DNA of 64,000 nt, from positions 148,303 to 212,302 of the forward strand of contig JAHALF010000002.1 in NCBI GenBank assembly GCA_018371275.1, in the 5' to 3' direction. Source of the DNA: Clostridiales bacterium (GTDB lineage: Bacteria > Bacillota > Clostridia > Lachnospirales > CAG-274). A model generated the notes under the pieces. That model was not told the origin of the DNA and ran no database searches. It saw only the letters and a program-made list of their open reading frames with translations. This document shows, in pieces, positions 44,467-52,632 of this stretch; the stretch's first letter is position 1, and the number at the start of each line of letters is the position of its first letter. A program made the translations under genes and the position numbers.

Positions 44467-44500
44467 AAAAAAAGCTGAAGATTTCCTCTCCAGCCTTTTT
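44467..44500 (-). terminator. Terminator at the end of the ribosomal protein superoperon
   Basis: GGCTGGAGA and TCTTCAGC form the stem on the minus strand, flanked by A- and T-runs (seven T after), immediately beyond the rplQ stop. Confidence 0.88.
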
Positions 44501-44501
44501 A

Positions 44502-45038
44502 CTAAATAAGTTCTATAATAACTTCTTCTGCACCATCACCACGTCTAGCACCAAGTTTAACTATACGAGTATAACCACCTGGTCTACCAACATATTTTGG
44601 AGCAATTTCTTCAAACATTTTTTTAGGCATATCAACAACCTTAGTGTTACTTCTTTTCTTTCTGCCATCAGCAGGCACTTCTGTAACAGGATAAAGTACA
44701 CTAAGCATTTTTCTTCTAGCATTTAATCTTGAAGGAAGGTCTTTTTTGATAGTTTTATCAACTTCATCAAAAACAGTAACTTTTTTACCGTTTACAACTT
44801 CCTTAATTCTTTTACCTTCAGAATCTTTTTTAGCTACTTTAGCTTTAACAGTAACCTCTTCAAAGTTATCTTTTTCTTTAATAGCAAGAGTTATTAACTT
44901 TTCAGCTATTCTTCTAATTTCTTTAGCTTTGGCTTCAGTAGTTTTGATTTTGCCATGATATAAAAGGTTAGTTACTTGATTACGAAGTAACGCCTTACGT
45001 TGGCTTGATGTACGCCCAAGTTTTCTATATCCAGCCAT
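44502..45038 (-). CDS. rplQ: 50S ribosomal protein L17 (long form)
   Basis: L17 lines the exit-tunnel area of the large subunit. The N-terminus (YRKLGRTSSQRKALLRNQVT) and C-terminus (GGYTRIVKLGARRGDGAEEV) are canonical, but at 178 residues it exceeds the usual 115-130. Extra sequence lies at about residues 57-100 (Lys/Val-rich, KVAKKDSEGKRIKEVVNGKK) and 118-138. Related clostridial L17 proteins also carry insertions. Last gene of the superoperon, after rpoA. Confidence 0.95.
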   Translation of the reverse strand: MAGYRKLGRTSSQRKALLRNQVTNLLYHGKIKTTEAKAKEIRRIAEKLITLAIKEKDNFEEVTVKAKVAKKDSEGKRIKEVVNGKKVTVFDEVDKTIKKDLPSRLNARRKMLSVLYPVTEVPADGRKKRSNTKVVDMPKKMFEEIAPKYVGRPGGYTRIVKLGARRGDGAEEVIIELI

Positions 45039-45065
45039 TACTAATCCTCCTTAATAAAATACATA

Positions 45066-46025
45066 TTATTCATCACTAGGACTTAAAGCAAGCCCAAGCT
45101 CTGCCATTTTTCCAAGAACTTCTTCTAAAGACTTACGCCCTAGATTACGTACTTTCATCATATCATCTTCAGTTTTATTTGCAAGGTCTTCAACTGTGTT
45201 AATACCTGCACGTTTAAGACAGTTATAAGAACGAACAGAAAGGTCAAGCTCCTCTATACTAAGCTCAAGAACTTTTTCTTTCTTGCCTTCTTCTTTTTCG
45301 ACCATAATTTCTGTGTTTTTAGCATTATCTGATAAATCAATAAATAAAGCTAAATGTTCATTAAGTACTTTAGCAGCTAAACTTACAGCATCATCTGGAC
45401 TAATAGTCCCATTAGTCCATACTTCAAAAGTAAGTTTATCATAGTCAGTTATTTGTCCAACACGAGTATCTTCTACAATAAAGTTTACCCTTTCTACAGG
45501 TGTATATAAAGAATCAACAGGAATCATTCTTATAGGCTGATCTGGCTTTTTATTTTTAGAAGCTTCTACATATCCTCTACCTTTAGTAATAGTTATTTCC
45601 ATAAAAACTTTACTTTCTCCACCACCACTTAAAGTAGCAATGTGTAAATCTGGATTTACAATCTCAATGTCAGAATCTACTCTTATATCTTTAGCCTTAA
45701 TTTCACCTTCACCAGAAAAATCTATATAAGCAACTTTAGGTTCATTACTAGAGCTATTATTTTTAATAGCAAGATTTTTAAGATTTAATATGATTTCTGT
45801 AACATCTTCTTTAACCCCTGGGATAACGCTAAATTCATGTGGAACACCATCAATTTTTATATTGCTAACAGCAGCTCCTGGTAAAGTAGATAAAAGAATC
45901 CTTCTTAAAGAGTTACCAAGAGTAGTACCATATCCTCTTTCTAAAGGCTGAACAATAAACTTACCATATCTTTTATCTTCTGATATCTCAGCAATTTCAA
46001 TGCGAGGTTTTTCAAATCCTAACAC
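45066..46025 (-). CDS. rpoA: DNA-directed RNA polymerase subunit alpha
   Basis: RpoA dimerises to nucleate RNA polymerase and its C-terminal domain contacts promoters and activators. The 319-residue protein has the N-terminal assembly domain (GYGTTLGNSLRRILLSTLPG) and the C-terminal domain (LDLSVRSYNCLKRAGINTVE, NLGRKSLEEVLGKM). Start is GTG after GGAGGT. Placed between rpsD and rplQ, as in Firmicutes; a 90-nt gap before it holds an inverted repeat. Confidence 0.97.
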   Translation of the reverse strand: MLGFEKPRIEIAEISEDKRYGKFIVQPLERGYGTTLGNSLRRILLSTLPGAAVSNIKIDGVPHEFSVIPGVKEDVTEIILNLKNLAIKNNSSSNEPKVAYIDFSGEGEIKAKDIRVDSDIEIVNPDLHIATLSGGGESKVFMEITITKGRGYVEASKNKKPDQPIRMIPVDSLYTPVERVNFIVEDTRVGQITDYDKLTFEVWTNGTISPDDAVSLAAKVLNEHLALFIDLSDNAKNTEIMVEKEEGKKEKVLELSIEELDLSVRSYNCLKRAGINTVEDLANKTEDDMMKVRNLGRKSLEEVLGKMAELGLALSPSDE

Positions 46026-46064
46026 TAATTTTAACCTCCCTTATAAATACCTTAAACATTAATA

Positions 46065-46092
46065 TTTTTTAGGAAAAAATTTTCCTAAAAAA
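46065..46092. repeat. Perfect 13-bp inverted repeat between rpsD and rpoA
   Basis: TTTTTTAGGAAAA and TTTTCCTAAAAAA with a 2-nt centre. On the minus strand no long T-run follows. It could be an RNA-processing or partial attenuation site lowering rpoA relative to ribosomal proteins. Confidence 0.5.
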
Positions 46093-46114
46093 CATTAAAT
46101 ACTTAAAAAATTGA

Positions 46115-46705
46115 TTATTTAGAATATAACTCAACAATAAGCGTTTCGTTAACTGGTAAGTCAAGTTGGTCTCTAGAAGGCATAGTAACCACACTACCTT
46201 TAAGGTTTTCTGTATCTACAGTTAACCAAGCAGGAACAACTCTTGAACCTGTAACTTCAAGTACATCTTTAAATCTTTGTAAATCTTTTTTATTTTCTTT
46301 AACTTCGATAACATCACCAACTTTAACTTGATAAGAAGGGATATTAACTTTTTTACCATTTACACGTATTAAATTGTGACGAACAATTTGTCTAGCTTCT
46401 TTTCTAGTACGACCAAGACCTAATCTATAAACTACATTATCAAGTCTAAGTTCAAGAAGCATAAGAAGGTTTTCACCAGTAATACCGTGCATATTATCTG
46501 CAACTTTATAATAGTTTCTAAATTGTTTTTCTAAAACACCATATATAAATTTAACTTTTTGTTTTTCTTTTAATTGAATACCATATTCGCTTAATTTTCT
46601 CATTGTTCTTTTACGTTTACTAGCTTTTTTAGTAACACCAAGAACAATAGGGTCGATACCAAGGTATCTGCATCTTTTAAGAACAGGACCCATATCTCTA
46701 GCCAT
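46115..46705 (-). CDS. rpsD: 30S ribosomal protein S4
   Basis: S4 is a primary 16S rRNA binder. The 196-residue product starts MARDMGPVLKRCRYLGIDP and includes the S4 RNA-binding domain (LELRLDNVVYRLGLGRTRKE, RQIVRHNLIRVNGKKVNIPS). It lacks the four-Cys zinc motif, so it is the zinc-free form. The ATG at 46705 is chosen; an upstream GTG lies within the AGGAGG site. In the alpha operon order rpsM-rpsK-rpsD-rpoA. Confidence 0.97.
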   Translation of the reverse strand: MARDMGPVLKRCRYLGIDPIVLGVTKKASKRKRTMRKLSEYGIQLKEKQKVKFIYGVLEKQFRNYYKVADNMHGITGENLLMLLELRLDNVVYRLGLGRTRKEARQIVRHNLIRVNGKKVNIPSYQVKVGDVIEVKENKKDLQRFKDVLEVTGSRVVPAWLTVDTENLKGSVVTMPSRDQLDLPVNETLIVELYSK

Positions 46706-46737
46706 TCTAAATAGCACCTCCTAATTTATAGTAACGA

Positions 46738-47139
46738 TTAAACTCTTCTTCTTTTTGGTGGTCTACAACCATTATGTGGCACTGGAGTAACATCTTTAAT
46801 CATAGTTACATCAAGTCCAGCTGCTTGTAAAGCACGAATAGCAGCTTCTCTACCACTACCAGGACCTTTTACAAAAACTTCAACTGTTTTTAAGCCATAA
46901 TCTTTAGCAGCAAGAGCAGCTTTGTCTGCAGCCATTTGTGCAGCATAAGGAGTAGATTTTCTAGAGCCTCTAAACCCTAATTCACCAGCACTTGCCCAAG
47001 AAAGAGCATTACCAGAAGCATCTGTAATAGTTACAATTGTATTATTAAAAGTTGATTGAATATGTGCTTGACCACGCTCAACAACTTTTCTGTCGCGACG
47101 TCTACGGCCTGTAGATTTTTTTACTGTCTTTTTAGCCAT
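46738..47139 (-). CDS. rpsK: 30S ribosomal protein S11
   Basis: S11 sits on the 30S platform near the mRNA exit. The 133-residue protein contains NNTIVTITDASGNALSWASA and the C-terminal DVTPVPHNGCRPPKRRRV, both canonical, with a basic N-terminal tail. It follows rpsM by 25 nt, with AGGAGG before the ATG. Confidence 0.97.
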   Translation of the reverse strand: MAKKTVKKSTGRRRRDRKVVERGQAHIQSTFNNTIVTITDASGNALSWASAGELGFRGSRKSTPYAAQMAADKAALAAKDYGLKTVEVFVKGPGSGREAAIRALQAAGLDVTMIKDVTPVPHNGCRPPKRRRV

Positions 47140-47164
47140 TTAACTCTAAACCTCCTTCAAAAGA

Positions 47165-47533
47165 TTATTTTTTCTTATTAGCAACAGTTCTTCTAGGACC
47201 TTTTCTAGTTCTAGCATTAGTTTTAGTTTTTTGTCCTCTAACTGGAAGACCTTTTCTGTGACGGATACCTCTATAGCATCCAATCTCAACAAGGCGTTTA
47301 ATATTAAGAGCTATTTCTCTTCTTAAATCACCTTCTACAGTTTGAGTAGCATCAATTACTTCACGAATTTTAGCCACTTCATCGTCAGATAAATCTCTTA
47401 CTCTAGTGTTTGGGTCGATACCAGCCTCAGCTAATATTCTGTTAGAGCTAGCACGTCCGATACCATATACATAAGTAAGACCGATTTCTATACGTTTTTC
47501 TCTTGGTAAGTCAACACCCGCAATACGAGCCAT
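47165..47533 (-). CDS. rpsM: 30S ribosomal protein S13
   Basis: S13 contacts the P-site tRNA and bridges to the large subunit. The 122-residue product starts MARIAGVDLPREKRIEIGLT and ends with RTRKGPRRTVANKKK, canonical for the family. The frame extends 33 codons upstream, but AGGAGGTG 9 nt before this ATG and family alignment fix the start. A structured 160-nt gap separates it from rpmJ. Confidence 0.97.
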   Translation of the reverse strand: MARIAGVDLPREKRIEIGLTYVYGIGRASSNRILAEAGIDPNTRVRDLSDDEVAKIREVIDATQTVEGDLRREIALNIKRLVEIGCYRGIRHRKGLPVRGQKTKTNARTRKGPRRTVANKKK

Positions 47534-47613
47534 TAATTCTTGCACCTCCTGAAAATTAGGTTTAATAACCTTTACAATTTTATTTATTTTTCTTCTATCA
47601 ACATTTATATTAT

Positions 47614-47641
47614 ATACTTTAGACAGCCGCATCTAAAGTAT
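47614..47641 (-). promoter_or_regulatory. Hairpin in the rpmJ-rpsM intergenic region
   Basis: ATACTTTAGA, an 8-nt loop, and TCTAAAGTAT form a perfect 10-bp stem, centred in a 160-nt gap in an otherwise compact operon. Two GGGTAC copies lie just upstream. It may be a regulatory leader for the alpha-operon part. Confidence 0.5.
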
Positions 47642-47693
47642 CAGTACCCAGTTTGATTGGCTTTTAAAGGTTCTCGTACCCTTAAACACCACA

Positions 47694-47807
47694 TTAACCT
47701 TGTTTTTGTTTATGTTTAGGGTTTTCACAGATAACTCTGATAGCCCCTTTTCTTCTAATTATTCTGCATTTTTCACACATAGGTTTAACAGATGGTCTAA
47801 CTTTCAT
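47694..47807 (-). CDS. rpmJ: 50S ribosomal protein L36
   Basis: A 37-residue zinc-ribbon protein of the large subunit, MKVRPSVKPMCEKCRIIRRK followed by GAIRVICENPKHKQKQG. The zinc ligands C11, C14, C27 and H32 are all present. AGGAG precedes the ATG. It lies 17 nt after infA. Read by hand because of its size. Confidence 0.96.
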   Translation of the reverse strand: MKVRPSVKPMCEKCRIIRRKGAIRVICENPKHKQKQG

Positions 47808-47824
47808 TTTTTAAACTCCTTTCA

Positions 47825-48043
47825 TCATTTATCTCTCCAAGTAATTCTACCCTTAGTTAAATCATAAGGAGACATTTCTATCATAACTTTGTCCCCAGGT
47901 ATAATTCTAATAAAGTTCATACGTAGCTTACCTGATATATGAGCTAGGATTTGATGTCCGTTTTCAAGCTCCACTTTAAAAGTAGCATTTGGAAGCTTTT
48001 CAAGGACAGTACCTTCCACTTCGATAACATCGTTTTTAGACAA
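47825..48043 (-). CDS. infA: Translation initiation factor IF-1
   Basis: IF-1 binds the 30S A-site during initiation. The 72-residue OB-fold protein begins MSKNDVIEVEGTVLEKLPNA and contains HISGKLRMNFIRIIPGDKV, fully canonical. Position between the KOW protein gene and rpmJ is typical of Clostridia. Confidence 0.97.
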   Translation of the reverse strand: MSKNDVIEVEGTVLEKLPNATFKVELENGHQILAHISGKLRMNFIRIIPGDKVMIEMSPYDLTKGRITWRDK

Positions 48044-48072
48044 GGTATAAAACCTCCTTAATACTATTACAA

Positions 48073-48330
48073 TTAAATTTTAAAAGGCTCTAATGCTTTT
48101 CTAATATCTGCATCTAGCAAATAAAGATTTTCATCAAGCTTCTTTTTTATATTATAATCTATTTTGTTAACAATTTGAACATGTTTTTTCTTTTTTTTCT
48201 TAGGTTTTTCTAATTTTCTTAGTTCACCATCAACCAAGTATAAAAATTCGTCATCAAGACCAAAAATTATAAAAGGTCGTCTTTTATCACGTCCACATTT
48301 AGAATAAACAACTTGACCTTTGGTATACAA
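48073..48330 (-). CDS. KOW-domain RNA-binding protein (L14e-like)
   Basis: An 85-residue protein with an N-terminal KOW motif (YTKGQVVYSKCGRDKRRPFI) followed by a Lys-rich stretch (EKPKKKKKKHVQIVNKI) and a C-terminal helical part. Such proteins lie between map and infA in many Clostridia and resemble archaeal/eukaryotic L14e. A ribosome- or RNA-binding role is likely but not established. Confidence 0.85.
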   Translation of the reverse strand: MYTKGQVVYSKCGRDKRRPFIIFGLDDEFLYLVDGELRKLEKPKKKKKKHVQIVNKIDYNIKKKLDENLYLLDADIRKALEPFKI

Positions 48331-48355
48331 CCTAATTCACCTCAATATAAAAATC

Positions 48356-49105
48356 TTAAAGTGTGAGTATTTCTGGTTCATTTTCTGTAATAAGCACAGT
48401 ATTTTCATAATGCGCACATAAAGAACCATCTTTTGTAACAACTGTCCAGCCATCTTGAAGCACTTTTATATCCTTTGCCCCAACATTTACCATAGGTTCA
48501 ATAGCCAAAGTCATACCTTTTATTAATTTAGGGCCTTTTTTATTAAGAGGTCTAAAATTAGGTATTTGAGGGTCTTCGTGTAAGTTTTTACCTATTCCGT
48601 GCCCTACATAATCTCTAACTACTGAAAAACCATTATCTTCAATATACTTTTGTATTGCAGCAGATATATCATATAAATAATATCCAACTTTTGCAAATTT
48701 TATTCCTTCAAAAAAGCACTCTCTAGTAACATCTATAAGCCTTTTAGCTTCATCTGATGTATTACCAACAGCAAAAGTTCTAGCTGCGTCTGCGTGAAAG
48801 CCATTTTTATAAGTCCCCACATCTATACTAACAATATCACCTTCTTTAAGAATAATATCTGAAGGTATACCATGTATTAATTGATTATTAACTGATGCAC
48901 ATATAGTAGCAGGAAAACCACCATACCCTTTAAAAGAAGGTATTGCATCTTTAGATTTAATAAAATCAAAAGCTATTTTATCAAGCTCTTTTGTAGAAAT
49001 ACCAGGCTTAATACAAGTAGACATAAGCTCTAAAACTTGTGCATTTATTTTGCCTGCTTCTCTCATAAACTCTATATGCTTATCATTTTTTATTGTAATA
49101 GACAT
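48356..49105 (-). CDS. map: Methionine aminopeptidase, type I
   Basis: Removes N-terminal Met from nascent proteins using two metal ions. The 249-residue enzyme has the metal ligands Asp in SIDVGTYKNGFHADAARTF, His in YVGHGIGKNLHEDP, and Glu in AIEPMVNVGAKD. It lacks the N-terminal zinc domain of longer forms. Its ATG overlaps the adk stop by 1 nt. Confidence 0.97.
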   Translation of the reverse strand: MSITIKNDKHIEFMREAGKINAQVLELMSTCIKPGISTKELDKIAFDFIKSKDAIPSFKGYGGFPATICASVNNQLIHGIPSDIILKEGDIVSIDVGTYKNGFHADAARTFAVGNTSDEAKRLIDVTRECFFEGIKFAKVGYYLYDISAAIQKYIEDNGFSVVRDYVGHGIGKNLHEDPQIPNFRPLNKKGPKLIKGMTLAIEPMVNVGAKDIKVLQDGWTVVTKDGSLCAHYENTVLITENEPEILTL

Positions 49106-49743
49106 TATTTAGCCCCTTCTAAAGCATCTATTAATTGCTTACTTATATCATCAATGTTACCAACACCGCTTATCTCTAAAAGGAGTCCTTTATTTTTATA
49201 ATAATCAATTATAGGTGATGTAGATGTATGATAAACAGAAAGCCTATTTTTAACAGTTTCTTCATTATCATCTTTACGTTGAACAAGCTCAGATCCACAT
49301 TCACTACAAACGCCATCTTCTTTAGGTGGATTATACTTAATATGATACATTTGACCACATTTAGGACAACCACGTCTACCAACCATACGTTCTATAATAA
49401 GATTATCATCAACACTTATTAAAACAACCTTATCAATATTTCCAACAACGGCTGATAAACCTTCAGCTTGTTCTACATTACGAGGATACCCATCTAATAT
49501 AAATCCATTTTTACAGTCATCTTTTTTGATTCTGTTAGAAAGAAGTGTCTCTACAATTTCATCAGAAACAAGCTTTCCAGCATTCATTATATCAATAATC
49601 TTTAAACCAATTTCAGTTTTAAGACTAGTTTCTTCTCTTAATAAATCACCAGTAGAAATGTGTGCAATACCAAAATGCTTTGATAAAACTTTGGCCTGAG
49701 TGCCTTTACCAGCACCAGGGCTTCCTATAAGTACAAGTTTCAT
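49105..49743 (-). CDS. adk: Adenylate kinase
   Basis: Interconverts AMP, ADP and ATP. The 212-residue enzyme has the P-loop GSPGAGKGTQ at about residues 7-16, the DGYPRNVEQ motif and a long LID with a four-Cys zinc site (CPKCGQ and CSECGS), typical of Gram-positive adenylate kinases. It follows secY by 82 nt with a hairpin between. Confidence 0.97.
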   Translation of the reverse strand: MKLVLIGSPGAGKGTQAKVLSKHFGIAHISTGDLLREETSLKTEIGLKIIDIMNAGKLVSDEIVETLLSNRIKKDDCKNGFILDGYPRNVEQAEGLSAVVGNIDKVVLISVDDNLIIERMVGRRGCPKCGQMYHIKYNPPKEDGVCSECGSELVQRKDDNEETVKNRLSVYHTSTSPIIDYYKNKGLLLEISGVGNIDDISKQLIDALEGAK

Positions 49744-49788
49744 ATTTACCCTTCTTTCAAAATAACGTTTGTATATTTGGTTAATATG

Positions 49789-49811
49789 GAGAAAGTGCTA
49801 AGCACTCCCTC
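49789..49811 (-). promoter_or_regulatory. Hairpin between secY and adk
   Basis: GAGGGAGTGC and GCACTTTCTC pair over 10 bp with two G-U pairs and a 3-nt loop on the minus strand. There is no T-run, so it is probably an mRNA stability or processing element. Confidence 0.45.
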
Positions 49812-49825
49812 AAATTACCAAATTA

Positions 49826-51070
49826 TTAACCTAAAAATCCTTTATAATTTCTCATTAAAAGCTGAGAATCAAGCTGTTTAACAATCTCTAATGCAACTCC
49901 TGTTACAATAAGAAGCGTTGTTCCCCCAAATCCAACATTTATCTTGAATATCCACTCAAATAAAACTGGAACTATAGCTATAAAAGCATAAAAACAAGCA
50001 CCTATTAAAGAGATTTTGTTTACAACATTTTGTATAAAATCAGAAGTAGGCTTTCCTGGTCTAATACCCGGTATAAATCCACCATTTTTCTTCATATTTT
50101 CTGCAACCTCAATAGGGTTAAAAGAAAATGATGTATAGAAAGATGTAAAACAAAAAATTAATATAATATATAATATAGCACCTATAGGGTTAGTTATATT
50201 TAAAATACGTACAACTTCTTGTAACCAGTTTGGTGGTGTTTGCCAAAGCTGTGCAATAGTTTGAGGAAACTGCAATATAGATATTGCAAATATGATAGAC
50301 ATAACACCTGCAATATTAACCTTAATAGGTATAAAAGTAGATTGTCCACCATACATTTTTCTTCCAACCATTTTTTTAGAATATTGTACTGGAATTCTTC
50401 TTTCCCCATCTTGAACAAGAATAACAAAAGCTATAAGAAGAATAAATAAAATAACAATTATAGCAGCTTTTATATATGCTGATGCTCCACCACCTACTGT
50501 ATCCACATAAATATTTCTAATAGTATTTGGTAAGCTAGCTAAAATATTGGCAAAGATAATAAAAGATGTACCATTACCAATACCTTTTTCTGTTAATCTT
50601 TCACCAAGCCACATAACAAATATTGTACCTGCTACCATAGATAATGCTGCTACAAAATATACCCAAGCATTTTGATAAACAAAAGCACCTTTTAAAGATA
50701 ATATTTGCCCTATAGCTTGCATAAAAGCTAATACAACAGCTAATATACGAGTATATTTATTAATTACCTTCCTACCTTGCTCGCCTTCCTTATTAAGCTG
50801 TTCAAGTTTAGGTATAGCAACTGTCAAAAGTTGCATAATAATAGATGAAGTAATATATGGTCCTATACCTAAAGCAAAAATTGTTCCAAAAGCACCCCCA
50901 GTAATAATACTATATAATGTATTATTAAGATTTGTGCTTAAGTCTGCAATATTAATACCCGGAACTGTAATTTTAGTACCTATTCTTATAACTAAAATCA
51001 TAAGAATCATAAAAATTATTCTTTTACGCAAATCTGGCACTTTCCAGGCATTTCTAAAGGTTGAAAACAT
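49826..51070 (-). CDS. secY: Preprotein translocase subunit SecY
   Basis: SecY is the protein-conducting channel of the membrane. The 414-residue protein has about ten membrane helices, an N-terminal amphipathic start (AWKVPDLRKRIIFMILMIL), the plug region and conserved PGIRPGKPTSDFIQNVVNKI of the C5 loop. It is translationally coupled to rplO (1-nt overlap, TAATG). Confidence 0.96.
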   Translation of the reverse strand: MFSTFRNAWKVPDLRKRIIFMILMILVIRIGTKITVPGINIADLSTNLNNTLYSIITGGAFGTIFALGIGPYITSSIIMQLLTVAIPKLEQLNKEGEQGRKVINKYTRILAVVLAFMQAIGQILSLKGAFVYQNAWVYFVAALSMVAGTIFVMWLGERLTEKGIGNGTSFIIFANILASLPNTIRNIYVDTVGGGASAYIKAAIIVILFILLIAFVILVQDGERRIPVQYSKKMVGRKMYGGQSTFIPIKVNIAGVMSIIFAISILQFPQTIAQLWQTPPNWLQEVVRILNITNPIGAILYIILIFCFTSFYTSFSFNPIEVAENMKKNGGFIPGIRPGKPTSDFIQNVVNKISLIGACFYAFIAIVPVLFEWIFKINVGFGGTTLLIVTGVALEIVKQLDSQLLMRNYKGFLG

Positions 51071-51513
51071 TAGATCACCTCAGCTTTTCCGCCTGCTGCT
51101 TCAATTTTTTCAATAGCTGTTTTGCTAAATAAATTTACTTTTACAGTAATGTTTTTAATATTTAATTCTCCATTACCAAGAATTTTAACACCATCTCTAG
51201 GGTTACTTACTAAACCTTTTGATTTAAGAGCATCTATATCAATAGTAGCCCCATCTTCAAAAACGTTTAAAAGGTTTACGTTAATAGCAACGATTTCTTT
51301 ATGGTTTCTACAATGGAATCCTCTTTTAGGTATTCTTCTGTAAAGAGGCATTTGACCACCTTCAAATCCTGGTCTTACACCGCCACCAGAACGTGCATTT
51401 TGACCTTTATGTCCTCTACCTGCAGTTTTACCATTACCAGAACCGTGTCCTCTACCTCTACGAAATACTTTACCTTTTGAACCTTCAGCTGGTTTTAATT
51501 CATTTAAATTCAT
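51070..51513 (-). CDS. rplO: 50S ribosomal protein L15
   Basis: A late-assembly protein of the large subunit. The 147-residue product starts MNLNELKPAEGSKGKVFRRG and has the glycine-rich KTAGRGHKGQNARSGGGVRP segment, canonical for L15. AGGTGT precedes the start, and it follows rpmD by about 20 nt. Confidence 0.97.
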   Translation of the reverse strand: MNLNELKPAEGSKGKVFRRGRGHGSGNGKTAGRGHKGQNARSGGGVRPGFEGGQMPLYRRIPKRGFHCRNHKEIVAINVNLLNVFEDGATIDIDALKSKGLVSNPRDGVKILGNGELNIKNITVKVNLFSKTAIEKIEAAGGKAEVI

Positions 51514-51533
51514 TTAAGGGACACCTCCTTCTA

Positions 51534-51710
51534 CTAGATTTCTTCAACTTTAACTAAATGTTTAACTTGTTGAATCATACCTCTAATAGCTGCATTATCT
51601 TCTTTAACAACAGAGCTATTAGTTTTTCTAAGTCCTAAAGCTTCAACAGTTTTTTTATGTTTAGGGATAGCACCAATTGTAGATTTAACTAAAGTAATTT
51701 TTAAACTCAT
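51534..51710 (-). CDS. rpmD: 50S ribosomal protein L30
   Basis: A 58-residue protein, MSLKITLVKSTIGAIPKHKK followed by TVEALGLRKTNSSVVKEDNA and IRGMIQQVKHLVKVEE, the typical bacterial L30. Read by hand because it falls just under common length cutoffs. It lies between rpsE and rplO. Confidence 0.96.
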   Translation of the reverse strand: MSLKITLVKSTIGAIPKHKKTVEALGLRKTNSSVVKEDNAAIRGMIQQVKHLVKVEEI

Positions 51711-51723
51711 TTATATGCCCTCC

Positions 51724-52230
51724 TTAACCTAAAATTTCTTCAACTGTTTTACCACGAAGTCTAGCAACACGCTCAGGAGTAGTAACTTGATTTAACCCTT
51801 CAATAGTTGCATTAACAACGTTTTTCTTATTATTAGAACCTAAAGATTTTGTTCTAATATTTCTAATTCCTGCAAGCTCTAACACAGCACGAGCAGGACC
51901 ACCAGCGATTACACCAGTACCTTCTGGAGCTGGTTTTAATAATACAGTTGCACTTCCAAATTTACCTATCATTTCATGATAAATACTATCATCTCTATTA
52001 CGCTCAACATAAATAAGGTTTTTCATAGCATCTTCTTTGCCTTTTCTGATAGCATCAGGTATTTCCATAGCTTTACCAAGACCAACGCCAACGTGTCCGT
52101 TTTCATCACCAACTACTACTAATGCTGCAAAACGGAAAGTACGACCACCTTTAACAACCTTAGTAACACGTTTAATAGTAACAACCTTATCTTTTAAATC
52201 AAGCGCACTCGCATTAATTTTGTTTCTCAA
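51724..52230 (-). CDS. rpsE: 30S ribosomal protein S5
   Basis: S5 supports translational accuracy and is the site of spectinomycin resistance mutations. The 168-residue protein has VVVGDENGHVGVGLGKAMEI and the C-terminal GIRNIRTKSLGSNNKKNVVN pattern, full length. Its 5' neighbour is rplR, 15 nt upstream. Confidence 0.97.
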   Translation of the reverse strand: MRNKINASALDLKDKVVTIKRVTKVVKGGRTFRFAALVVVGDENGHVGVGLGKAMEIPDAIRKGKEDAMKNLIYVERNRDDSIYHEMIGKFGSATVLLKPAPEGTGVIAGGPARAVLELAGIRNIRTKSLGSNNKKNVVNATIEGLNQVTTPERVARLRGKTVEEILG

Positions 52231-52245
52231 GATTTTCCCTCCTTA

Positions 52246-52614
52246 CTAAAATTGTAAGCCAGCTTCTCTAGCCGCTTCAGCTAAAGCCATAACTTTGCCT
52301 TGATATATATAACCGCCACGGTCAAATACTACTGTATTAATACCTTTAGCGATAGCTTTTTTAGCAACTTCAGCACCAACTACTTTAGCTGCCTCAACAT
52401 CAGATGTTTTAGAAAGCTTACCTTTAATGTCCGCCTCCATAGTAGATGCAGAAACTATTGTATTGCCTACTGTATCATCTATGATTTGTGCATAGATGTG
52501 TTTATTACTTCTAAATACTGCCAATCTAGGTTTTTGTGCTGTACCACTTACTTTATTACGGATTCTTAAGTGACGTTTTTCTCTAGCTTCAGCACGTGAT
52601 GGCTTTCTTATCAT
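52246..52614 (-). CDS. rplR: 50S ribosomal protein L18
   Basis: L18 binds 5S rRNA with L5. The 122-residue product has the basic N-terminus KRHLRIRNKVSGTAQKPRLA and VFDRGGYIYQGKVMALAEAA near the C-terminus, canonical for the family. The ATG follows a GAGGA site. Confidence 0.97.
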   Translation of the reverse strand: MIRKPSRAEAREKRHLRIRNKVSGTAQKPRLAVFRSNKHIYAQIIDDTVGNTIVSASTMEADIKGKLSKTSDVEAAKVVGAEVAKKAIAKGINTVVFDRGGYIYQGKVMALAEAAREAGLQF

Positions 52615-52632
52615 AGTGTCCTCACCCCTTTA

